A stretch of DNA of 64,000 nt from JAGOPB01 sp964606295 (GCA_964606295.1 CAZSFR010000001.1:1-64000); one strand, 5' to 3'. Shown: positions 49,302 through 58,468, numbered from the stretch's first letter. Made by a program: numbers and translations. Notes: generated by a model not told the origin, from the letters alone.

Positions 49302-49307
49302 AGGAGA

Positions 49308-50219
49308 ATGATAAGCAAGTATAAACTCGGAGAGATAACATGGGTAGATGTGGCGTCTCCAACCAGAGAAGAAATACGCGACTTAAAAGAATCATACTCA
49401 CTTCCGGATTTGCTCTGCGAAGAATTATTGAAAAGAACACCTCGGTCGAAAGCAGATCGGTACAAAGATCAAATATATCTGGTTCTTCACTTTCCTGTAC
49501 GTACAGACAAATCAATTCGTGAACATGAGATTGATTTTGTTATTGGAAAATCATATGTGATTACAGTACATTATGAACCATGTTTTGCTCTCGAACGTTT
49601 GACTCATTCGATTGAGGAGAAACAGCTCATCAAGAAATCAAGCATTGCAGAACACCCAGGATTTCTTTTTCATAACATAATACGCGAAATCTACCTCGAC
49701 GTAATGAATGACTTGGAGAAGATAAATACAAAAATTCGAAAAATTGAATCAAGAATATTTGATAGTGAAGAAATAAAAATAGTTGAAGCAATTTCACATG
49801 TCAACCGCGACTTGGTAGAGTTCAAGCAAGCACTTCGATTTCACGCTGACGTACTTCGGTCTTTTTCTGAAGCAGGCGCAACATTTTTTGGCTCGTCGTT
49901 TGTCTATCACCAGAGTCTCATCAATGATGAGTACAACAAGATCAGAACAGTGCTTGAGGGCCACAAAGAAATTCTCTCTGATATACGTGTGACAAATGAT
50001 TCTCTTATTTCTGTGAAGACAAGCAAGACTATTAGATTTCTCACTTCCCTTACTTTCATCATTCTTTTGTTGACTCTCGTGACAGGATTTTTTGCTATGA
50101 ATACAAGCCCCCAACTTCTTCTTATCAAAACGAAAGCTAATCTTGTGTTTGTTGGCGGTGCGATGGTCCTGCTGGTCGTTGTACTTATAGTATATTTCAA
50201 AAAAAAGAAATGGCTCTAA
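49308..50219 (+). CDS. CorA-like divalent cation transporter with AMN in place of GMN
   Basis: 303 aa. Cytosolic alpha/beta funnel domain (ITWVDVASPTREEI; HEIDFVIGKSYVITVHY), long stalk helices, then two C-terminal membrane helices (about residues 247-268 and 277-296). The selectivity motif GMN at the end of TM1 is AMN here (GFFAMNTSP), and the C-terminus is Lys-rich (KKKKWL) as in CorA. Transport of Mg, Co or Ni through the pentamer is expected, but the Gly-to-Ala change makes specificity uncertain. Overlaps cysS by 10 nt. Confidence 0.85.
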   Translation: MISKYKLGEITWVDVASPTREEIRDLKESYSLPDLLCEELLKRTPRSKADRYKDQIYLVLHFPVRTDKSIREHEIDFVIGKSYVITVHYEPCFALERLTHSIEEKQLIKKSSIAEHPGFLFHNIIREIYLDVMNDLEKINTKIRKIESRIFDSEEIKIVEAISHVNRDLVEFKQALRFHADVLRSFSEAGATFFGSSFVYHQSLINDEYNKIRTVLEGHKEILSDIRVTNDSLISVKTSKTIRFLTSLTFIILLLTLVTGFFAMNTSPQLLLIKTKANLVFVGGAMVLLVVVLIVYFKKKKWL

Positions 50220-51577
50220 AGATTCACAATTCACTGTCGCAAGAACTTGAAGTGTTCACGCCAATTAATGCGCACAGAACGACTTTTTACTCTTGCGGAC
50301 CGACTGTGTACAATTTTGCTCATATTGGAAATTTCCGAGCATTTATTTTCGCAGATACGGTAAAGCGTGTTTTGACTTACCTAGGGTATCCCGTTTTTCA
50401 TGTTATGAACTTCACTGATGTGGAAGATAAGATTATTCGTGCACACCAAGAGTCAGGTCAATCACTTAGAGAACTTACAGATCCCTATATCCAAGCGTTT
50501 GTGGAGGATATAGGATCGCTCAACATAATTCCAGCAGATAAATACACAAAAGCGACAGACTACATAGAGGAAATGGTGGTCATTATTGAAAGACTTTTGA
50601 ACCAGGGCTATGCGTACAAAACAGCTGACGGCAGTGTCTACTTTGATCTATCAAAAGATGAAAACTATGGCAAACTTGTGCGTATTGATCATGACGCTAT
50701 GAAAGAAAATGCAAAAGGCCGAATGAAAAATGATGAATACGACAAGGACAACGTTCAAGACTTTTCACTTTGGAAGGCATGGGATGAGGCAGACGGATCT
50801 ATTTTTTGGGAGACACGTCTCGGTAAAGGACGACCGGGGTGGCACATCGAATGTTCTGCTATGGCGATGAAAACACTTGGGGAAACTATCGATATTCATA
50901 CGGGAGGTGTTGATAACAAATTTCCTCATCATGAAAATGAGATTGCTCAGTCAGAATGTGCGACGGGAAAAGAATATGCTCGTTACTTCATGCACAATGA
51001 ATGGGTTCTGGTAGAAGGCAAGAAAATGTCGAAGAGCTTCAACAATTTCTACACACTTCGAGATATAGCTATCATGGGACACAACCCGATCGCATTCCGT
51101 TATCTTCTCTTGACTGCACACTATCGGACGTCTATCAATTTTAGTTTTGATGCACTAACGGCCAGTTCAACCGCTCTGGAAAAACTTTTGGATATAGTAG
51201 AGGGACTTCCTAACGACGGCATCGTTGACCAAGGGTATGAAAAGAAATTCGCTGCTATTATCGAAAATGATTTTGATACTGCAGGGGCGATTGCTCTTAT
51301 TTGGATATTGCTGAAAGATGATTCAGTTGGTGACGCAGACAAAAAGGCTACAATTTTGGATTGTGATCGTGTCCTTGGCTTGGGTCTTGAGAAAAAGGAC
51401 GAGTTTGTCGTTCCTCTTGGTATACAAAATCTTATAAAGGAAAGAGATACTGCTAGAAAAAATGAGGATTGGACCACGTCGGATGCGTTGCGAAATGAAA
51501 TAAAAAAATTGGGCTATAAAATCAAAGATACAGAAGGAGGTGTACACATAAAAAGGATCACAAAGCCTCAATCGTAA
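50210..51577 (+). CDS. cysS: Cysteinyl-tRNA synthetase
   Basis: 455 aa class I synthetase. FYSCGPTVYNFAHIGNFRAF has the zinc Cys and HIGH motif, HIECSAMAMKTLGETIDIHTGG and FPHHENEIAQSE supply the remaining zinc ligands, and EGKKMSKSFNNF is KMSKS. C-terminal DALR domain present. Start overlaps the corA-like gene. Its 3' end overlaps the convergent rplI by 20 nt. Confidence 0.96.
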   Translation: MALKIHNSLSQELEVFTPINAHRTTFYSCGPTVYNFAHIGNFRAFIFADTVKRVLTYLGYPVFHVMNFTDVEDKIIRAHQESGQSLRELTDPYIQAFVEDIGSLNIIPADKYTKATDYIEEMVVIIERLLNQGYAYKTADGSVYFDLSKDENYGKLVRIDHDAMKENAKGRMKNDEYDKDNVQDFSLWKAWDEADGSIFWETRLGKGRPGWHIECSAMAMKTLGETIDIHTGGVDNKFPHHENEIAQSECATGKEYARYFMHNEWVLVEGKKMSKSFNNFYTLRDIAIMGHNPIAFRYLLLTAHYRTSINFSFDALTASSTALEKLLDIVEGLPNDGIVDQGYEKKFAAIIENDFDTAGAIALIWILLKDDSVGDADKKATILDCDRVLGLGLEKKDEFVVPLGIQNLIKERDTARKNEDWTTSDALRNEIKKLGYKIKDTEGGVHIKRITKPQS

Positions 51578-52001
51578 GCAAAAAGTGCCCCTTTAGTCCA
51601 CCTGCGACAATGGGAATTTGAAAGTCCCCTACTTCCTTTACCGGATGTTCGAGTTCGATCATTTTCTCCTCTATGCTGATGTTAAGTTTTTCTTTCAAGG
51701 CGAATACTATTTCTTTTACATGAATACTTTTGAATAGGTTTCCTTTTTCGTTAGCATTTGCTTTGATTATCAACTGGACGCTTCCCAATTCTTTTAGATT
51801 TTTTCTTACTGTCTCGTCTGCCTGACTTTTCTCCAGTCTTATTTTCTCCTTATTGCTTTCAGCAAGTTTAATATTCTCAGGTGTTGCGGAGAGTGCTTGC
51901 TTTTTTGGAATCAGGACATTTTGAGCAAATCCCGCTGGGACTTCCTTAATGTCATATCTTTTTCCGACACGAGCTATGTCTTGAAGTAGTATTACTTTCA
52001 T
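51558..52001 (-). CDS. rplI: 50S ribosomal protein bL9
   Basis: 147 aa. MKVILLQDIARVGKRYDIKEV with KEVPAGFAQNVLIPKKQA is the N-terminal rRNA-binding domain; a long connecting helix and the C-terminal domain (VKEVGDFQIPI) complete it. Several CPR lineages are reported to lack bL9, so its presence is of taxonomic use. Last 20 nt overlap the cysS end on the other strand. Follows the protease gene by 3 nt. Confidence 0.95.
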   Translation of the reverse strand: MKVILLQDIARVGKRYDIKEVPAGFAQNVLIPKKQALSATPENIKLAESNKEKIRLEKSQADETVRKNLKELGSVQLIIKANANEKGNLFKSIHVKEIVFALKEKLNISIEEKMIELEHPVKEVGDFQIPIVAGGLKGHFLLTIEAL

Positions 52002-52004
52002 AAA

Positions 52005-53225
52005 TTATATTTCATTTAAAATCTCAATTGCCTTCTGTAATTGTAAATCCTCTCCATTTTCTAGTGATTCCTTTGTCAGCTCGATTGTATAGTCAGGGAG
52101 AAGTCCTTGGTCCGAAATGGATATGCCGTTGGGTGTAAACCATTTTGCCACAGTGATCTTCAGTGAGGTGTCAGGTGTTACGGGAACCAGTTCTTGCACT
52201 GAACCTTTGCCATATGTTTTTTGACCCACGAGAGTTGCGATATTATTTTCCTTAAGTGCGCCAGCTACAATCTCCGACGCAGATGCTGAGCCACCATCGA
52301 CAAGCACTACCATACGGAGGCCAGAATTCTTGAAAACGTCGTAGCCTCTACTTTTGTAAACTTTTTCAGGTTCACCATCTCCAAAATCTTCCCTCACCAC
52401 TGTTTGATTTGATGACAAAAACCAGCTTGAAATATCTACTGCACCGTCAAGATAACCGCCTGGATTGCCACGCAAATCTAAGATAAGATTTTTGCTTTTC
52501 GTGTTTAGGAATTCGCGTAAAGCACCCTGAAACATGACTGGCGCATTGGCGCTGAAGTCGTACAAACTAATTATGAAAACATCATCTTCCTCCCTATATT
52601 CACTGTCGAGGATTGGAACTGTAATCGTGTCACGCACAATGGTAAACTCGAGTGGCGAGTCCTGACCTTCTCTTAGTACCGTTATGACAACTTTTGTACC
52701 CTTCTCTCCCTTTACAACACTTGCAACCTCGTCTATCGACATATTAGTTGTTGAGATACCGTCAATCTTCACAAGTATATCTGCAGTCTTAATGCCAGCT
52801 TTCTCGGCAGGAGAATCTTTCAGTGGAGCTATGACAGAAATATATCCATCCTTCATTCCCATTTCGATTCCTATACCGCCAAATTCACCATCTATCTCAT
52901 CTCTAAACTGTGAGGCTTCCTCTGGTGGCATAAACACAGTGTATGGATCACCAACTGAATCTGCCAACCCCTTGATTGCTCCCCATACTTTGTCTTGATT
53001 CGAAACAGTTGTTGGATATTTTTCATCAATGAGGTTCCACACCTTCCAAAATGGCTCAAAGTCAACAGGTGAAGCAAAAGCAGGTTCTTTGTTCAAAACA
53101 GATGCTATCTTAGAAATTTCTGGTCGTCCTGCATAGCCTACATAGATTCCTACAAGAAAAAAGAGCGCTATGAGCGCGAAGATCTTAAAAATTCGTATAC
53201 TTCTTTTCTTTAAATCAGTATTCAT
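52005..53225 (-). CDS. S41 C-terminal processing peptidase with PDZ domain
   Basis: 406 aa. N-terminal membrane helix (IFKIFALIALFFLVGIYVGYA), PDZ domain (VIAPLKDSPAEKAGIKTADILVKIDG shortened to SPAEKAGIKTADILVKIDG), then the protease core LRGNPGGYLDGAVDISS and DGGSASASEIVAGAL with catalytic Ser, and GQKTYGKGSVQ with Lys. CtpA-like; degrades or processes extracytoplasmic proteins. Cotranscribed with rplI downstream. Confidence 0.94.
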   Translation of the reverse strand: MNTDLKKRSIRIFKIFALIALFFLVGIYVGYAGRPEISKIASVLNKEPAFASPVDFEPFWKVWNLIDEKYPTTVSNQDKVWGAIKGLADSVGDPYTVFMPPEEASQFRDEIDGEFGGIGIEMGMKDGYISVIAPLKDSPAEKAGIKTADILVKIDGISTTNMSIDEVASVVKGEKGTKVVITVLREGQDSPLEFTIVRDTITVPILDSEYREEDDVFIISLYDFSANAPVMFQGALREFLNTKSKNLILDLRGNPGGYLDGAVDISSWFLSSNQTVVREDFGDGEPEKVYKSRGYDVFKNSGLRMVVLVDGGSASASEIVAGALKENNIATLVGQKTYGKGSVQELVPVTPDTSLKITVAKWFTPNGISISDQGLLPDYTIELTKESLENGEDLQLQKAIEILNEI

Positions 53226-53267
53226 ACGCTGATTATCTCAAATTTAATGAATCGGGTCAATTTTGAA

Positions 53268-54491
53268 TCATAAGGACAAACCAGCCTTGGTGTTTGTGTA
53301 CTTGTTGCTTGCATCCCAGAGGAACCATGAATCAAGTCCTACGTCATGTGTCGCTTTGATTTGTCCCGCTATCTCATTTGCTCCATAAGGAGGTTGTCCC
53401 AATGAGAAATTTTGAAGCCATGGGCGTAGCTGGTCGGGACTTACCTTTTCTCGAAGCCATTCTGGTTGTGTCACATCATTCTTGAGAGCCGTTGTCCTTT
53501 CTACTGCACTTTGCATGACAAAGCGTATCAGCTCGTATGGCACACTATTTGGGTTACTCCAGCCGTTAAATCCCTTTGGGTAGTGTGATGGATAAACCAT
53601 TGGTGCCACATAATCAAAGTAAGGCAGAGTCCGCTCGAGAACTTGCCCAATACCTAGATCGTCTCGATTTGTTGTTGTCATGCCGAAGAGATCAGCTGAC
53701 GTGACCATGCCAGTGTCCTTTAGTCTGCTATTAAGATATGAGAAAAAGTTTTCTATGATATCAGCTTTCGTGAGGCCACTAGCGGCAGGTACTGCCATGT
53801 TTTTGATATCTCCGTCAGACGGGAAACGAATGTAATCGAAGTTTATTTCATCAAATCCCATCGCATAGGATTCTTCAGCAATTGCTACTATGTAATTCCA
53901 AACAGATTCAGATCCCGGATATAGGTAGTTGAGGCCGTTTTTGTCTGCCCATAACTTGCCGTCACTAATGCGCTTTATTGCCTCGTTAGGGTGAAGTGTT
54001 GCATAAAGGGGATCCTGAAACACTGTAACTCGTGCAATAACATATACATCTTTTGCATGCAATGTTGCAACAAAATCCTTCATATCTTTGACTTTGCATC
54101 CTTTGCCTCCTACAGCACTGGCCAGAAGTGGATTTTCGCTTGGTATGGAAAGTGTCCCACTAAAGTCTTTGACATCAATGATGACTGCATTAAGTTCTGT
54201 TTGGTCGAGAAGACTTACGATGTTTGTTCGGAATGACGGAGTGCCAGCTGCACATGCAGTCATATATATAGCTTTCACACTTTCAGGTGTTTCAATGTGC
54301 TCGACTGGAGCTACAATGGGCGCTTCTGCAATGATTTCTTTATTGACAGTGTCAGTGATACTTTCGTCAGCTTTGACTGCAGATGAATATGATTGTGAAA
54401 AGATGGCAGGGAGTGTAACGTATCCCAAAAGCAGTAGGCATGCTATTACGCCTAAGAATAATATAGTTTTAAATTTGTGTTTTGTTTTCAT
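53268..54491 (-). CDS. DUF4015 putative glycoside hydrolase, anchored
   Basis: 407 aa. N-terminal signal-anchor (TILFLGVIACLLLLGYVTL) and a TIM-barrel-like domain: KAIYMTACAAGTPSF, LNAVIIDVKDFSGTLS, LNYLYPGSESVWNYI, GFDEINFDYIRFPSDG and FDYVAPMVYPSHYPKGF. These are the DUF4015 family motifs, related to amylase-like hydrolases. Extracytoplasmic; the sugar substrate is unknown. Starts 23 nt inside the upstream small gene. Confidence 0.88.
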   Translation of the reverse strand: MKTKHKFKTILFLGVIACLLLLGYVTLPAIFSQSYSSAVKADESITDTVNKEIIAEAPIVAPVEHIETPESVKAIYMTACAAGTPSFRTNIVSLLDQTELNAVIIDVKDFSGTLSIPSENPLLASAVGGKGCKVKDMKDFVATLHAKDVYVIARVTVFQDPLYATLHPNEAIKRISDGKLWADKNGLNYLYPGSESVWNYIVAIAEESYAMGFDEINFDYIRFPSDGDIKNMAVPAASGLTKADIIENFFSYLNSRLKDTGMVTSADLFGMTTTNRDDLGIGQVLERTLPYFDYVAPMVYPSHYPKGFNGWSNPNSVPYELIRFVMQSAVERTTALKNDVTQPEWLREKVSPDQLRPWLQNFSLGQPPYGANEIAGQIKATHDVGLDSWFLWDASNKYTNTKAGLSL

Positions 54492-54714
54492 TGACGTCGA
54501 CTGATGGTATATCTTTTTTTGTATTCTCTATAAAAGCGTTTGATTGTCTGTTGCCGAGAAAGCCATGAGCGCCTGGCAAAAAGTATGAAAGAATAATAAT
54601 GAATATTCCTATAAGAATTGTCAAAAATTCTTTTAGTCCACTTCCCAATCCAATAAGCGAAATGATGATGAGCACAAGGCCTATAATAAAAAATGTTTTC
54701 TGGTTCGTTTTCAT
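54469..54714 (-). CDS. Small membrane protein, 81 aa
   Basis: Two hydrophobic helices (about residues 8-24 and 30-48), then GAHGFLGNRQSN and a polar tail. Overlaps the start of the DUF4015 gene by 23 nt and follows rsmI by 18 nt, so it is part of the transcript. No family recognised. Confidence 0.6.
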   Translation of the reverse strand: MKTNQKTFFIIGLVLIIISLIGLGSGLKEFLTILIGIFIIILSYFLPGAHGFLGNRQSNAFIENTKKDIPSVDVNENKTQI

Positions 54715-54732
54715 ATTAGGATTATAGCACAG

Positions 54733-55401
54733 CTATTTTCTAGGTCGAACAATAACTACAAACTCACCCTTTGGCGGTGTCTTCGTATAGCGTTGAGATA
54801 GTGCTTTTGGGGTGTCTGAAAAGATTTCTTCATATATTTTCGTAATTTCTCTTGAGATGACAACTTCACTGACACCCGCCTTATCCAAAGACTCCATTAG
54901 TTTGGCGACACGATGTGGCGATTCGAACAAGACTACCGCACGTCTATTATCAGCTATTTCCTGGATAAGTTTTTCGCGCCCCTTCTTTTGTGGCAAAAAT
55001 CCAACATACAAAAATTCATGCATCGGAACACCAGATACAGATACGGCTGCGGTTAACGCAGAAGCTCCAGGAATAGGTACCACTTTTATTTGGTCTCCAA
55101 ATTTTTCTTTTATTTTCATAACCAACAACACACCCGGATCTGAAATTCCTGGTGTTCCAGCATCTGTGACTAGGGCTATGTTCTTACCATTTTCCAAAAC
55201 AGTGAGGAACTCTTCGATTTTCTTTGGTGCTGTGTTGGCATGGAAAACTGAGTATGGGGTTTTGATCTCGTAGCGATCAAGGAGCTTTCTAGTCACTCGC
55301 GAGTCTTCGCAAAGAATCAGATCCACTTCTTTCAATGTTCGTATTGCACGAAGCGTTATGTCTTCTAGGTTTCCAATGGGTGTTGCGACAATATAGAGCA
55401 T
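54733..55401 (-). CDS. rsmI: 16S rRNA (cytidine1402-2'-O)-methyltransferase
   Basis: 222 aa tetrapyrrole-methylase fold. MLYIVATPIGNLEDITLRA, LILCEDSRVTRKLL, VTDAGTPGISDPGVLLV, PIPGASALTAAVSVSG and RRAVVLFESPHRV, and the end GEFVVIV. Uses SAM to methylate C1402 in the decoding centre. Start at 55401 matches homologues and follows the upstream stop by 1 nt. Confidence 0.95.
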   Translation of the reverse strand: MLYIVATPIGNLEDITLRAIRTLKEVDLILCEDSRVTRKLLDRYEIKTPYSVFHANTAPKKIEEFLTVLENGKNIALVTDAGTPGISDPGVLLVMKIKEKFGDQIKVVPIPGASALTAAVSVSGVPMHEFLYVGFLPQKKGREKLIQEIADNRRAVVLFESPHRVAKLMESLDKAGVSEVVISREITKIYEEIFSDTPKALSQRYTKTPPKGEFVVIVRPRK

Positions 55402-55402
55402 G

Positions 55403-55813
55403 TTAGAAAAAGATTCTTGCGCTAATGACAAAGGTAAGGCATGAGCCTATGGCAACGAGCACTCCTCCCCAGAGAATATCAATGAGGATAATCTTTTTTG
55501 GCCAGTCTCTGATAATCGCGTAGTTTGTAAACTCATAGAAAGCGTATACAGCTACACCAAAGAGAAATGTGTAAAGCAAGCTAGTTTTATCGAAACCAGT
55601 AACTTTAGGAATGAGATGAAACACTGTCAAAAAAGAAAGTGACAAATACACAGCAAACATCGCGAGCAAACGTGGCTTGAATTTACCATTTTCAATCAAA
55701 CCAACTGCGCTGAGTGATTTTGAATAGAAATTTTGCATGAGAATGCCGATCCAAATGTAATCGAGTAGAACATATATTACAAACGAAATCGCGAGTAAAG
55801 CAAATATAATCAT
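55403..55813 (-). CDS. DUF2177 family membrane protein
   Basis: 136 aa with four membrane helices. LDYIWIGILMQNFYSKSL and the end segment FYEFTNYAIIRDWPKKI and DILWGG are DUF2177 signatures. Function unknown. In other bacteria these genes often lie near DUF1295 genes, as here, 9 nt apart. Confidence 0.88.
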   Translation of the reverse strand: MIIFALLAISFVIYVLLDYIWIGILMQNFYSKSLSAVGLIENGKFKPRLLAMFAVYLSLSFLTVFHLIPKVTGFDKTSLLYTFLFGVAVYAFYEFTNYAIIRDWPKKIILIDILWGGVLVAIGSCLTFVISARIFF

Positions 55814-55822
55814 AAAAAATAA

Positions 55823-56665
55823 TTATTTATTAGTAATAGTCTTTTCACCCCGCCCTTCTTTTCGCAAGGTACCAAATAGCTTCTTGCCAGGATAAAGAGG
55901 TATGAGTGCGCTCACACGTTTCTTGTAGGCATCATATAGAATATTACCTTTATATCTGGCTTCTGTCATTGGTATACCAGAAACTTGAGTTATAAGAATC
56001 GTAATAGTCAAAGGTCCTATAATACTCCACCACGGAGCTCCACCACTGATTGCAATGAGCCAGACACCCCACCATAGAGTGACTTCACCGAAATAGTTTG
56101 GATGACGAGTGATTGACCAGAGTCCTCTGTCCATGATTTTGCCTTTATTCTCAGGATTTTTCAAGAAATGAGCAAGCTCTCTATCCCCGACTACTTCATA
56201 CATGAATCCTATAAGCCAAAAGCTGATTCCGATAATATCAATGAAAGTTGGAAAAATCGGCATATGCATCGTGTTACCAAATACGATGGGAAGAGAGATG
56301 AGTAGAAGGAGAGCTCCTTGCAAAATAAATACCTGAAGAAAACTTCGAATATAAAACCACCTTCCCCATTCTGCCCTCCATTTTGCATAGCGAGGGTCTT
56401 CTGTCTTTTTGCGATTCCTAAGATATATGTGTCCTGCAAGACGAATTCCCCAAATAAGTACCAATGCTGTAATAACAACACTTCTCGCATCTAGCCCTCC
56501 ACGTGTATAGAAATCAAATTGTAATGATAGAAGTGCAACAATACAGAAACCAAGTCCCCATCCGATATCTGCTATATCATTTCTTTTGTTTATACTGGCG
56601 AAGATGAAAAGCAGGGTCATGTATATACCTATGAGAAAAGAAATGTAAAGAAAAACGTTTTCCAT
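55823..56665 (-). CDS. DUF1295 family (steroid 5-alpha-reductase-like) membrane protein
   Basis: 280 aa with about seven helices. NRKKTEDPRYAKWRAEWG, MDRGLWSITRHPNYFGEVTLWWG reduced to its core ITRHPNYFGE, and SGIPMTEARY are the family signatures; the RHPNYFGE region resembles steroid reductases and isoprenylcysteine methyltransferases. Possibly acts on a lipid double bond or methylates a lipid. Operon with DUF2177 and rsmI. Confidence 0.88.
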   Translation of the reverse strand: MENVFLYISFLIGIYMTLLFIFASINKRNDIADIGWGLGFCIVALLSLQFDFYTRGGLDARSVVITALVLIWGIRLAGHIYLRNRKKTEDPRYAKWRAEWGRWFYIRSFLQVFILQGALLLLISLPIVFGNTMHMPIFPTFIDIIGISFWLIGFMYEVVGDRELAHFLKNPENKGKIMDRGLWSITRHPNYFGEVTLWWGVWLIAISGGAPWWSIIGPLTITILITQVSGIPMTEARYKGNILYDAYKKRVSALIPLYPGKKLFGTLRKEGRGEKTITNK

Positions 56666-56666
56666 T

Positions 56667-57401
56667 CTATTGGAGCGTAAACGCCGCTTTCACAGTAATC
56701 ATGACCTCCTTATTGATTTGTGATGTGTCGTACGAGCCGTAATCAGTAATTTCTGTCGAGTTGGATGAAAGAACCTGAACGACTCCTGAGGATGCGCTTT
56801 TTAGTTTGCCTACATTCTTGCCTGACGCTTCTGCAAGAGCGTTGGCTCTAGCTTCTGCATCTTTTACTGCCTCACCGAGAAGTGACACGCGTAGTTCAGG
56901 CAATGTGGAAATATAGTATTCAAGCGAATTGGTCTGGAAGATAACTCCCTGTCCGATAAGCGCGTCAACATTTTTTGCTACTTGAGTTACTTTGTCTACG
57001 TCACTCGAGTTAACTGTCAGGCTCTGTGTAAGAATATACTCCTTTTCGTTGTAGCTCACTTGCTGACCGTAGCTATAATTTTCATAAAATGAAACAGCGG
57101 ATATGGTGATTGCTTCTTCTGGAATTCCAGCAGTCGTTAAGAAATTTTTTACCTTTGTCAAATCAGATGCCATCTGTTGGTAGCCACCGCTAAGACTTGT
57201 TACTTTAGATGCGCGTGTAAACTGAGAGTTCCATTTTACTGTGTCTGATACAACAGAAGCCTTTGCACTTCCGGTAACGGAAAGAGTGTTATCAAGAGAT
57301 CGAATCTTGTAAAACGTTACTCCAATTATTATAGAGGCGAGGATAATGGCACTCCCCATTATCGCTCCAAAAGGAATCATGAAGTTTTTGTTTGTTTCCA
57401 T
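56667..57401 (-). CDS. SIMPL domain (DUF541) protein
   Basis: 244 aa, one N-terminal membrane helix (GAIMGSAIILASIIIGVTF), then the SIMPL fold: LSVTGSAKASVVSDTVKW, NFLTTAGIPEEAITIS, YSYGQQVSYNEKEYILTQSL reduced to ILTQSLTV, and DAEARANALAEASGKNVGKL. Extracytoplasmic oligomeric protein of uncertain, possibly stress-related, role. 1 nt before DUF1295. Confidence 0.88.
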   Translation of the reverse strand: METNKNFMIPFGAIMGSAIILASIIIGVTFYKIRSLDNTLSVTGSAKASVVSDTVKWNSQFTRASKVTSLSGGYQQMASDLTKVKNFLTTAGIPEEAITISAVSFYENYSYGQQVSYNEKEYILTQSLTVNSSDVDKVTQVAKNVDALIGQGVIFQTNSLEYYISTLPELRVSLLGEAVKDAEARANALAEASGKNVGKLKSASSGVVQVLSSNSTEITDYGSYDTSQINKEVMITVKAAFTLQ

Positions 57402-57437
57402 TGTATTAGTATACGCTTCTTTATATAAATAAGAAAT

Positions 57438-58460
57438 CTATGTTTTGACACTGAAACTTTCACGGTACATGGAAAGAAGTGTGTGGAGCAAGCTAACTGT
57501 GAGTGGACCTAGGAGGATTCCTGCTGGGCCAAGAAGCGCAATACCGCCTAAAACAGCAAAGAGGATGACGAGTGGCGGAAGAGCCACTCCACGGCCAACG
57601 AAATAAGGCGTAAGAATGTTGTCTACAAGTCCTACAATAATTGCTGACCACGCGATTAGTCCAAAAGCCTGCGGCTGACTTCCTGTTGCAAGTAGGAAGA
57701 TGACCGCCGGGATCCAAACAAGGCCAGTACCAATCATTGGAATTAGCGAGCCGAGTCCTGCCACTACTCCCCAGAGAGCAGGGTTGGGTACATTGAATAT
57801 CCAGAGACCTATCCCCATCAGCACTCCCTGAAGGACAGCGACCAAAAGGTAGCCTTTCACAACACCATTTATTGTCTGCTTCATTCTCTCAAGTATTTTC
57901 ATGTCATTAGAATCAGAGAGTGGAGAAAGTTCTATAAGAAATTTTCTCCAATGATCCCCATCTTTGAGAAAATAAAAAAGTGAGAGAGTCATAAGTAAAA
58001 GCGAAAGGACAGTGCCGAGCGTCGCAGTAAAAATATTTGCAACGTTCTCTGTAATGAATGCTACTATATCTGCTATCTTATCCTGAATGTTGAAAGTGGT
58101 CACCCCAGGAAGTCTCTCATTAAACGAATTTGAGAGATTTAGAATGAAAGGATTGGCGCCACTATCTGTGGTGAGGGTTGTGTAAAGACTTTGTGATTGA
58201 TGAAACACAAGTGTCCCTATTCCAAAGAGTGGACCACAAAGAACGACGAGAAATACAAGTACAGTCAAAAAGGCCGCAGGCCATTTATAACCGCGAGTTA
58301 CCTTCTGAAGTAAATATGTATATAGCGGAGATATCGCGACAGCGATTGACGCGCTCAAGATGATAACAATGAAGAATGGTTTAATAATGAAAAATGCTAG
58401 AACTGCAACTAAAAGGAGGAGTCCGAAAAAAAAATATCTTTCATTTAATTTACTTTGCAT
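57438..58460 (-). CDS. AI-2E family transporter (PerM-like)
   Basis: 340 aa with about eight membrane helices. The conserved C-terminal region GLGSLIPMIGTGLVWIPAV and PPLVILFAVLGGIALLGPAGILLGPL marks the AI-2E/PerM family. Substrate unknown; members export small molecules, ions or autoinducer. Start at 58460 (MQSKLNERY); -10 TATACT is 8 nt before it. Confidence 0.9.
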   Translation of the reverse strand: MQSKLNERYFFFGLLLLVAVLAFFIIKPFFIVIILSASIAVAISPLYTYLLQKVTRGYKWPAAFLTVLVFLVVLCGPLFGIGTLVFHQSQSLYTTLTTDSGANPFILNLSNSFNERLPGVTTFNIQDKIADIVAFITENVANIFTATLGTVLSLLLMTLSLFYFLKDGDHWRKFLIELSPLSDSNDMKILERMKQTINGVVKGYLLVAVLQGVLMGIGLWIFNVPNPALWGVVAGLGSLIPMIGTGLVWIPAVIFLLATGSQPQAFGLIAWSAIIVGLVDNILTPYFVGRGVALPPLVILFAVLGGIALLGPAGILLGPLTVSLLHTLLSMYRESFSVKT

Positions 58461-58468
58461 AGACGCAA

